64,000 nt of DNA, from positions 62,001 through 126,000 of the forward strand of contig NZ_FNMZ01000011.1 of NCBI RefSeq assembly GCF_900106695.1, given 5' to 3'. The DNA comes from Albimonas donghaensis. Lineage in GTDB: Bacteria > Pseudomonadota > Alphaproteobacteria > Rhodobacterales > Rhodobacteraceae. Shown here one piece after another: positions 54,699 through 64,000 of this stretch. Within the stretch, counting starts at the first letter, position 1. Each line of letters opens with the position of its first letter. Under the pieces are notes generated by a model. It was given only the letters and a program-made list of their open reading frames with translations, was not told where the DNA came from and ran no database searches. A program made the position numbers and the translations under genes.

Positions 54699-55871
54699 AT
54701 GAGCGAACATGACGAGATGGACGGGCAGGGCGACGCGTCCGGCGAGGCGCTGGCGCGCACGCCGCTGACCGCCCTGCATGAAAGCCTGGGCGCCCGCATG
54801 GCGCCCTTCGCGGGCTGGCTGATGCCGGTGCAGTATCCTTCGGGCATCCTGCGCGAGCACGCCGCGGCGCGCGAGGGCGCGGCGCTGTTCGACGTCTCCC
54901 ACATGTGCCAGGTGATCCTGCGCCCCCGTTCCGGCAAGCTGGAGGACGCGGCGCTGGCGCTGGAGCGGATCGCGCCGATCTCGGTGGCGGGGCTGGCGCC
55001 GGACCGGCAGCGCTACGGGCTGTTCACCGCGCCGAACGGCGGCATTCTCGACGATTTCATGGTGGCCAATCGCGGCGATCACCTGTTCCTCGTGGTGAAC
55101 GCCGCGCGGCGGGATCACGACCTCGCCCATCTGCGCGCCCATCTTTCGGACGATTGCGAGATCGAGGCGCTGACCGACCGCGCCCTCATCGCCCTGCAGG
55201 GACCGCGGGCGGAGGCGGCGGCCTCGGCGCTGGGCGCCTCGGTCGCGTCGATGAAGTTCATGGACGTGGCGGAGACCGCGCTGGCCGGCGTGCCCTGTCT
55301 GGTCTCGCGCTCCGGCTACACGGGCGAGGACGGGTTCGAGATCTCGATCCCCGCCGACCGGGCCGAGGGCGTGGCCGAGGCGCTGCTGGAGCAGGCGGGC
55401 GTCGCGCCCTCGGGCCTCGGCGCGCGGGACAGCCTGCGGCTGGAGGCGGGGCTCTGCCTTTACGGCTCCGACATCGACGAGACCACGACGCCGGCCGAGG
55501 CCGGGCTGGGCTGGGCGATCCAGAAGATCCGCCGGACCGGGGGCGCCCGCGAAGGCGGCTTCCCGGGCGCCGCGCGCATCCTGGCGGAGCTGGAGAACGG
55601 CCCGTCCCGCCTGCGCATCGGCCTGCGTCCCGAGGGCCGCGCGCCGATGCGCCCGCCGACCGCGATCTTCGACAGCGAGGACGCGGCCGAGCCGGTGGGC
55701 CAGGTCGTGTCCGGCGCCTTCGGGCCCACGCTGGGCGGCCCGATGGCCATGGCCTACGCGCCGACCGCGCTCGCCGCCCCCGGAACCCGCCTGTTCGGGG
55801 AGGTCCGCGGCAAGCGGCTTCCCGCGCTGGTCGCCGACCTTCCCTTCGTCCCCCATCGTTACAAGCGCTGA
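54699..55871 (+). CDS. gcvT: aminomethyltransferase, glycine cleavage T protein
   Basis: 390 residues. TPLTALHESLGARMAPFAGWLMPVQY, ALFDVSHMCQV, MKFMDVAET, SRSGYTGEDGFEI and LRLEAGLCLYGSDIDE. Transfers the methylene unit from H protein to tetrahydrofolate. ATG 54699 follows GGGGGG. First gene of gcvT-gcvH-gcvP. Confidence 0.95.
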   Translation: MSEHDEMDGQGDASGEALARTPLTALHESLGARMAPFAGWLMPVQYPSGILREHAAAREGAALFDVSHMCQVILRPRSGKLEDAALALERIAPISVAGLAPDRQRYGLFTAPNGGILDDFMVANRGDHLFLVVNAARRDHDLAHLRAHLSDDCEIEALTDRALIALQGPRAEAAASALGASVASMKFMDVAETALAGVPCLVSRSGYTGEDGFEISIPADRAEGVAEALLEQAGVAPSGLGARDSLRLEAGLCLYGSDIDETTTPAEAGLGWAIQKIRRTGGAREGGFPGAARILAELENGPSRLRIGLRPEGRAPMRPPTAIFDSEDAAEPVGQVVSGAFGPTLGGPMAMAYAPTALAAPGTRLFGEVRGKRLPALVADLPFVPHRYKR

Positions 55872-55880
55872 GACCTCGCC

Positions 55881-56243
55881 ATGACCAAGTATACCGAAGA
55901 CCATGAGTGGCTGGACCTCGACGGCGACATCGTCACCGTCGGCATCACCGAGCACGCCGCCGAGCAGCTCGGCGACATCGTGTTCATCGAACTGCCGGAA
56001 GTGGGCGACGTGGTCGCCTCCGGCGCCGAGGTGGTGACCATCGAATCCGTCAAGGCCGCCTCCGACATCGCGGCCCCGCTGGACGGAGAGATCGTCGAGA
56101 TCAACGCCAAGATCGTCGAGACCCCCGGCCTGGTGAACGAGGACCCCTCCGGCGAGGGCTGGTTCTTCAAGGTCAAGATCGAGGACGTGGGCGCGCTGGC
56201 CGAGTTCATGGACGAAGACGAATACAAGGCCATGATCGATTGA
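55881..56243 (+). CDS. gcvH: glycine cleavage H protein
   Basis: 120 residues, lipoyl carrier. Lipoyl-Lys site in [13 protein letters not shown], and [13 protein letters not shown] at the N-terminus. Shuttles the aminomethyl group between P, T and L proteins. 9 nt after gcvT. Confidence 0.97.
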   Translation: MTKYTEDHEWLDLDGDIVTVGITEHAAEQLGDIVFIELPEVGDVVASGAEVVTIESVKAASDIAAPLDGEIVEINAKIVETPGLVNEDPSGEGWFFKVKIEDVGALAEFMDEDEYKAMID

Positions 56244-56260
56244 GCCCCAAGGACGCCCCC

Positions 56261-59101
<2,841 letters not shown>

Positions 59102-59145
59102 GCCGAGACGGGCGTCTCGCCCGGCGCGAGCGGTTGAAACGAAAG

Positions 59146-59170
59146 GGGGCGGGCCGCGATGGCCCGCCCC
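59146..59170. terminator. bidirectional terminator between gcvP and the MFS gene
   Basis: GGGGCGGGCC-GCGAT-GGCCCGCCCC, perfect 10-bp stem, then TTCG on the plus strand and CTTTCG on the minus strand. Sits between convergent stops. Confidence 0.65.
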
Positions 59171-59201
59171 TTCGTCGTCCGGAGGCCGGAGCGCGCGGGG
59201 G

Positions 59202-60437
59202 TCAGGCGGGAACCGCCCGCGCCTCCGCCCGGCGGATGCCGAGGGCCAGCGAGCCGACGATGACCAGGTTCGCCGCCCCGGCCAGCGCGGCCAGCGCGAA
59301 GGTCGCCTGATAGGCGCCGGTCAGGTCGAACAGCATGCCCCCGACCCAGCCGCCGATGCCGTGACCGATGAAGCCGAAGGACGTCACCAGCCCCATCGCC
59401 GAGCCGCGGCGCGAGGCCGGGCTCAGCGCCCGCGTCGCGGTCAGCACGCCGGTCATCACGCCCGCATAGCCGAACCCGTAGAGCACCGCGTAGAGGTAGA
59501 AGCCGTCGAGCTCCTGGAAGAAGGTGAAGCCGAAGACCATCACCGTCTGCCAGGCCGAGGCGACCAGATAGGCGCGCACGCCCCCGATGCGGTCGGCGAG
59601 CTGGCCGAAGAACAGACGCCCCGCGATGCCCGCGCAGAGCATGGCGAACATCACGCCCCCCGCATCCGCCGCGCCCACGCCGCAGCCCTGCATGTAGGGC
59701 ACCAGATGCATCAGCGGCACCGACATGCAGGTGCAGCAGCCCAGCACCGCGGCGCAAAGCGCGCCGATCACCAGCCGGTGAGGCAGGGGCGTGGCCGGGG
59801 TCTCGGCCGGGGCGCCGGGCGCGGCGGCGGCGGGGCGGGGCGGGTCGCGCACCACCAGCGCCAGCGGGACCAGCAGCGCCAGCGTGACGCCGCCCAGCAC
59901 GCCGAAGGCGCCGCGCCAGCCCAGATCCTCGATCAGCAGGGCCGAGACCAGCGGCAGCGCGCCCTGTCCCAGCGCCTGGCCGGCCGAGACGATGCCGATG
60001 GCCATGCCCGCCCCCGTCACGAACCAGCCGCCGACCATCGCCACCAGCGGCGCGAAGAAGGCCGCGCCCCCGAAGGCGCCGGCGAGGAAGAACAGCACGT
60101 AGAACTGCGCGAGGCTCTGCGCCTGCGAGGCCGCCAGCAGGCACATCCCCAGCGCCACCGCGCCCCCCGCGCAGACCGGGCGGATGCCGAAGCGGTCCGC
60201 GAAGCGCCCCATCAGCGCGCCGCCCGTCGCCAGCCCCGCCAGCCCGGCGGTGTTGATCAGCCCGATATCCCCGCGCGCCCAGCCGTATTCCAGTTCCAGC
60301 GGCAGGAAGAACACCGACAGCCCGTTGACCAGCAGGCCCATGGCCATGGCGAGCATCACCGCCGCCGCCGCCACGATGATCCAGCGATAGGCGTCCGTGC
60401 CGCTCAGGGTCCCGGTCGTCTTCGGCGCGTCGGCCAT
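59202..60437 (-). CDS. major facilitator superfamily transporter
   Basis: 411 residues, twelve predicted helices. MFS motif A as GALMGRFADRFGIRPV, and a second-half counterpart GRLFFGQLADRIGGVRAYLV. Monocarboxylate/oxalate-formate-antiporter-like by overall feel; substrate unknown. ATG 60437 with GGGGAAGGAA upstream. Confidence 0.86.
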   Translation of the reverse strand: MADAPKTTGTLSGTDAYRWIIVAAAAVMLAMAMGLLVNGLSVFFLPLELEYGWARGDIGLINTAGLAGLATGGALMGRFADRFGIRPVCAGGAVALGMCLLAASQAQSLAQFYVLFFLAGAFGGAAFFAPLVAMVGGWFVTGAGMAIGIVSAGQALGQGALPLVSALLIEDLGWRGAFGVLGGVTLALLVPLALVVRDPPRPAAAAPGAPAETPATPLPHRLVIGALCAAVLGCCTCMSVPLMHLVPYMQGCGVGAADAGGVMFAMLCAGIAGRLFFGQLADRIGGVRAYLVASAWQTVMVFGFTFFQELDGFYLYAVLYGFGYAGVMTGVLTATRALSPASRRGSAMGLVTSFGFIGHGIGGWVGGMLFDLTGAYQATFALAALAGAANLVIVGSLALGIRRAEARAVPA

Positions 60438-60618
60438 GGCCGGATTCCTTCCCCGCAGGTTGTATGTTCGCCTTACGGGATAGTCGCGCCAGACCTCGGC
60501 TGACAAGCGGAATTCAGCACGGGGCGCATGGGGACTGGTCGGATCTCCGCGCGCCCTGCGGTCGGATGCGGCCTCGATGGCGGCCCGGGGCCGGGCCTTG
60601 GCGGCGGGCCCGGGCGGC

Positions 60619-62163
60619 TCAGGCCCCGACCCGGGTCCACGCCCGCGTCCGGCGTCGCCGCCCGACATGGGCCATCGCCCCCAGCGCCCCGGCCAGCAGA
60701 AGACCCGCGGCGGGAACCGGCGTCGGAACCACGCCCGCGCCGGCGAGCATCCGGTCGTATTCCTCGGAACTCGCGATCAGCGCCGCGGTGACCGGACCGG
60801 CGCCCAGCCTGGCGAAGGCGTCGAGATCGTCGAGCGGCGTGCCGTCGAACATCACGTTCCAGAGCGAGAAGCCCAGCCCGGCCTCGCCATCGACGCGGAT
60901 CAGAAGCTCGCTCAGCCGGCCCGGATCGCCGATATCGAGCGACAGCGAGGCGCTGCGCATCTCCCCCGCGTCGCCCGCGATGTCGAAGAAGATCTCCGTG
61001 CCGCCCAGTTCCACCGACAGAAAGCCCGCGCCCGACAGGAAGCTGTAGTCGAAGCTCAGCACGGCGATGTCGTCCGAGGCCGCGACCAGGGTGGAGACGC
61101 CGACCGGCGACGCGGTCTCCATGTAGATGCCGACATATCCGAGGACGTCTTCGGGGTTTTCAAGCAGATGCCGCCGAAGCTCCTCCTCGGCGTCGCCGCG
61201 GATGCCGAGGCTGCTTTTGGACGTGTCGTCGTCGAAGTCGGGCTCCGGCTCCCGCGGAATCCGATGGAGAGTCCGCATGAACTCCATGACCGGGCGGTTG
61301 AGTTCGTAGGGCGTGTCGTCGCTGTCGGGATCGTAGACGAAGGCGTCGATGTCCAGCGACGTGTCCGCCGGCACATCGAACTCCGAGCCGTCGTCCAGGT
61401 CGAGCCGCAGCGTGCCGTCGTCCATGGTCTCGATCCGGTCGCCGAGGCCGATCGCGTCGCCGGGCCGGGGCGTGAAGGTCGTGCCGTCGGCGCGGCGCAC
61501 AAGCACCTCGCCCGTCGTCTCGCCGACGGTTCCCGCCCGATCGGCGCCGTCGGGCAGGATGCGCAGGCGGCCGAACGGGTCGCTCACGTCCTCGCCGGCG
61601 CTGTCGGTCAGGGTCAGCTCCATCCCCGACGACGGCCGCGTCGCCACGGGCAGGGCGCCGGCGAACAGCGCGCCGAAGCCGCGGTAGCTGGGCGACCCGG
61701 TTCCGTGGGCCAGGCAGGGCTGACCGGAAATCGTGTAGCAGGTGACGGTGCGCAGCCTGGGCGTGCCGACGCTCGTGCCGGGAAAGATGGCGGGAGCGAA
61801 GATCAGCCGCCCGGCCTCGGGCAGCGTCCCGCGCAGGCTGAGCGCCTGGGCGCCGTTGCCATCGAGGCCGTCGGCCCTGACGAAACGCTAGAGGGCGGGG
61901 TCGGCGGGCAGCTCGAAGCCGCTGCGGTGAACCTGGTCCACGACGGCGATATGGACGTCCGAGATCGCGCCCGTCGCCGCGTCATAGGTGAAGGCGCCGT
62001 TGATCGGGCCGACCGGGCCGGACCCGGAGGCGCCGCCGTAGATGTCCGTGTAGGCGCCTGCGGAGATGTAGTATTCGACCGGCGCCGCCGAGACGGGCGC
62101 GGCGAGAACACCGAGCGAGAGCAAGCCTGCCGCGCGCACGCAGCGACCAATGGGGCGGGCCAT
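60619..62163 (-). pseudogene. secreted protein with FecR-like segment and VPLPA-like tail, interrupted by an in-frame amber codon
   Basis: From ATG 62163 (GGAGG 8 nt upstream) the frame gives a signal peptide (AAGLLSLGVLAAPVSAA) and 91 codons, then TAG at 61888-61890. The same frame stays open after it with no other stop to 60619, giving 514 codons in all. The second part includes a FecR-like stretch (VRRADGTTFTPRPGD, GDRIETMDDGTLRLDLDDGS, LDIDAFVYDP), a beta-sandwich-like region and the tail VVPTPVPAAGLLLAGALG plus basic residues. Amino-acid texture is continuous across the stop, so a single nonsense substitution is likely. Reinitiation at an internal GTG (61647) would give a form without a signal peptide. 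Readthrough or sequencing error cannot be excluded. Confidence 0.75.
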
Positions 62164-62269
62164 TCGAAAACCTCCGACCGTCAGCAATGCGCAAGGCTAC
62201 GGCTCAGGGTGGGCTCCCGCAAAGCGCGACATTGCGTCAAGGCGCCCCGCGAGGCGCGCTCCGGGGCCT

Positions 62270-62313
62270 GCGCGTTCGGTGCGCGTTCGGGGCGCGTTCG
62301 GGTCGGGTTCGGG
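62270..62313. repeat. 11-bp tandem repeat
   Basis: Four units: GCGCGTTCGGT, GCGCGTTCGGG, GCGCGTTCGGG, TCGGGTTCGGG, decaying to the right. It lies in the gap between the amber-interrupted gene and the aldehyde dehydrogenase. Confidence 0.65.
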
Positions 62314-62335
62314 TCGGGCTGGCGGACCGGACATG

Positions 62336-62369
62336 CGAATGCCCGGCGGATCGCTCCGCCGGGCATTCG
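62336..62369 (-). terminator. hairpin after the aldehyde dehydrogenase gene
   Basis: CGAATGCCCGGCGGA-TCGC-TCCGCCGGGCATTCG: perfect 15-bp stem with 4-nt loop, 60 nt after the stop on the minus strand; no T-run. Confidence 0.5.
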
Positions 62370-62429
62370 GGTCTTCGCGTCGCATCCGGGTCGCGCGGCG
62401 AACCGCGCGCCCGATCCGCGTCATCCGCC

Positions 62430-63869
62430 TCAGATGGAGGCCTGGGTGACGAACTTGGTGGCCAGGTAGGCCTCGATCGCCTCCGAGCCGCCCTCGGTGC
62501 CGTGACCCGAATCCTTGATGCCGCCGAAGGGCACCTCGGGCAGGGCGAGCCCGTTGTGGTTGATCGTGGTCATCCCCGCCTCGACCTGACGGCCGAGCGC
62601 GTCGGCGGTCGCCTGGCTGCCGGTGAAGGCGTAGGAGGCGAGGCCGAAGGGCAGGCGGTTGGCCTCCTCGATCACCTCGTCCAGGTCCTTGAACCGGTTG
62701 ATGATGGCGACGGGGCCGAAGGGCTCCTCGTTCATGATCCGGCTGTCGACCGCGGCCCCGGCGACCACGGTGGGCTGGTAGAAGTTGCCCACGTTGCCGA
62801 TGCGCTCGCCGCCGGTGGTGACTTCCGCCCCGCGCTCGCGCGCGTCGTTGACCAGGGCGTCGATCGCGGGGATGCGACGCTCATTGGCCAGCGGACCCAT
62901 CTGGGTGTCCTTGTCGAAGCCGTTGCCGACCTTGATCGCCGAGGCCATGGCGGTGAAGTCGGCCACGAACTTGTCGTAGGCCTTCTCCTGCACCAGGAAG
63001 CGGGTCGGGGACACGCAGACCTGCCCGGCGTTGCGGAACTTGGACATCGCCAGGACCTTGGTGGCCACGTCGAGATTCGCGTCGTCGAACACGATGGCCG
63101 GGGCGTGGCCGCCCAGCTCCATCGTCGCCCGCTTCATGTGCTGACCGGCCAGCGCCGACAGCATCTTGCCCACGGGGGTGGAGCCGGTGAAGGTGATCTT
63201 GCGGATCACCGGGTGCGGGATCAGGTATTCGGAGATATCGGCCGGCACGCCGTAGACGAGACCGATCACGCCCTTGGGCACGCCCGCGTCGACGAAGGCC
63301 TGGATCAGCGCGGCGGGGGAGGCCGGGGTCTCCTCCGGGGCCTTGACGATGATCGAGCAGCCGGCGGCCAGCGCCGCGGACAGCTTGCGCACCACCTGGT
63401 TGATCGGGAAGTTCCACGGCGTGAAGGCGGCGACCGGGCCGACCGGCAGCTTGATCGCCATCTGCATCACGCCCGGCGCGCGGGCCGGGATGATCTGGCC
63501 GTAGGTGCGGCGGGCTTCCTCGGCGAACCAGTCGATGACGTCGGCGCCGGCGAGCGTCTCGCCCTTGGCCTCGGCCAGCGGCTTGCCCTGCTCGAAGGTC
63601 ATCATGCGGGCGATGGCGTCGGCGTTGGCGCGCAGGTTGTCGGCGGCCTTGCGCATGATCTTGGAGCGCTCGTAGGCCGAGACGCCGGACCAGGTGGCGA
63701 AGCCCAGCTTGGCGGCCTTCAGGGCCTCGTCCAGATCGGGCTTGGTGGCGTGGGCGACCGTGCCGACCACTTCATCGGTGGCGGGGTCGAGCACGTCGAT
63801 GGTGCGGCCCTCGGCGCCGCCCCGCCATTCGCCGTCGATCAGGAGCTGGGTGTTGGGGTAGTCGGTCAT
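62430..63869 (-). CDS. gabD: NAD(P)-dependent aldehyde dehydrogenase, succinate-semialdehyde type
   Basis: 479 residues of the ALDH superfamily. General base Glu in [12 protein letters not shown], catalytic Cys in [29 protein letters not shown] and FTGSTPVGK, and the C-terminal [15 protein letters not shown] of the GabD/SSADH group. Oxidises succinate semialdehyde (GABA breakdown) or a similar aldehyde; related glutarate-semialdehyde enzymes look alike. No gabT nearby. ATG at 63869 with GGAGGAGAG upstream. The last 131 nt of the window hold no gene. Confidence 0.85.
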   Translation of the reverse strand: MTDYPNTQLLIDGEWRGGAEGRTIDVLDPATDEVVGTVAHATKPDLDEALKAAKLGFATWSGVSAYERSKIMRKAADNLRANADAIARMMTFEQGKPLAEAKGETLAGADVIDWFAEEARRTYGQIIPARAPGVMQMAIKLPVGPVAAFTPWNFPINQVVRKLSAALAAGCSIIVKAPEETPASPAALIQAFVDAGVPKGVIGLVYGVPADISEYLIPHPVIRKITFTGSTPVGKMLSALAGQHMKRATMELGGHAPAIVFDDANLDVATKVLAMSKFRNAGQVCVSPTRFLVQEKAYDKFVADFTAMASAIKVGNGFDKDTQMGPLANERRIPAIDALVNDARERGAEVTTGGERIGNVGNFYQPTVVAGAAVDSRIMNEEPFGPVAIINRFKDLDEVIEEANRLPFGLASYAFTGSQATADALGRQVEAGMTTINHNGLALPEVPFGGIKDSGHGTEGGSEAIEAYLATKFVTQASI

Positions 63870-64000
63870 CGGCTCTCCTCCGGGCGGGTCGGGTCGCCCG
63901 CCGCGTATTTGTTCCGTGTCGCAGATCTGGGCCTTCCGGCGCGAATAGCAACCGCCGGCGCCGGGATCGGGCGTCGGGCGCGCCCACAGGAGGCGCGCGG

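Overview
The window is very GC-rich, gene-dense chromosomal DNA from an alphaproteobacterium, most probably of the Rhodobacterales/Paracoccaceae type. Support comes from the erpA-dgt-argS-SPOR-nagZ-scpA-scpB order, the DUF4170-DUF374-waaA-lpxK lipid A operon, cytochrome c', a eukaryotic-type NADP isocitrate dehydrogenase, GTTC-N7-GTTC type SOS boxes before recA, an Irr-type (ICE) box before mbfA, and several secreted proteins with VPLPA-like C-terminal sorting tails. I see no tRNA, rRNA, CRISPR array, insertion sequence, integrase or phage gene, so this looks like core chromosome with accessory surface and stress genes interspersed. Genes are assigned from protein motifs and context only; no search was run.

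Layout. 1-858: end of a gamma-glutamyltransferase-like gene. 1074-5713 (minus): sulfide-oxidation operon (Blh-type metallo-beta-lactamase, sulfurtransferase/phosphatase-SQR fusion, SulP transporter) behind a 7-4-7 palindrome that fits an SqrR/BigR-type operator. 6209-14321: erpA, dgt, a TIGR02594-type amidase, argS, a SPOR-domain protein, nagZ, scpA, scpB (translation, cell wall, chromosome segregation). 14331-16549 (minus): mtaB and dapF. 16657-22527 (minus): branched-chain amino acid/amide-type ABC transporter operon (binding protein, G, F, H, M) ending in a short-chain dehydrogenase. 22783-26790: upp, a pirin, a secreted beta-propeller-like protein and recA with two SOS boxes.

27018-29538: a GH114-like glycoside hydrolase fused to RTX repeats, then mbfA (ferritin-like/VIT1 iron exporter) with an Irr box enclosed in a longer inverted repeat. 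29695-37070: small membrane protein, VPLPA-tailed protein, icd, methyltransferase, HD hydrolase, TfoX-like protein, trmJ, an Arg/Asp-repeat lipoprotein and an RcnB-like protein. 37322-40087: ctaA, cytochrome c' and a diheme cytochrome c. 40275-43680: lipid A/Kdo operon. 44033-45924 (minus): CO-dehydrogenase-like coxG, coxS and coxM without a coxL.

46128-49178 (minus): a VPLPA-tailed protein and a 756-residue surface-type protein with a Gly/Ser/Trp/His-rich N-terminus, cadherin-like segment and a C-terminal region resembling a Cys-Gln thioester adhesin domain. It faces an RND efflux pair across an 819-nt gap full of repeats. 54464-59101: tandem glycine riboswitch and gcvT-gcvH-gcvP. 59202-63869 (minus): MFS transporter, a VPLPA-tailed protein with a FecR-like segment interrupted by an amber codon, and a succinate-semialdehyde-type aldehyde dehydrogenase.

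The less ordinary content is the surface/secretion set (GH114-RTX, thioester-like protein, four sorting-tail proteins) and the regulatory DNA (SqrR-like operator, nested Irr palindrome, paired SOS boxes, riboswitch, a 14-bp tandem array just before an efflux gene).
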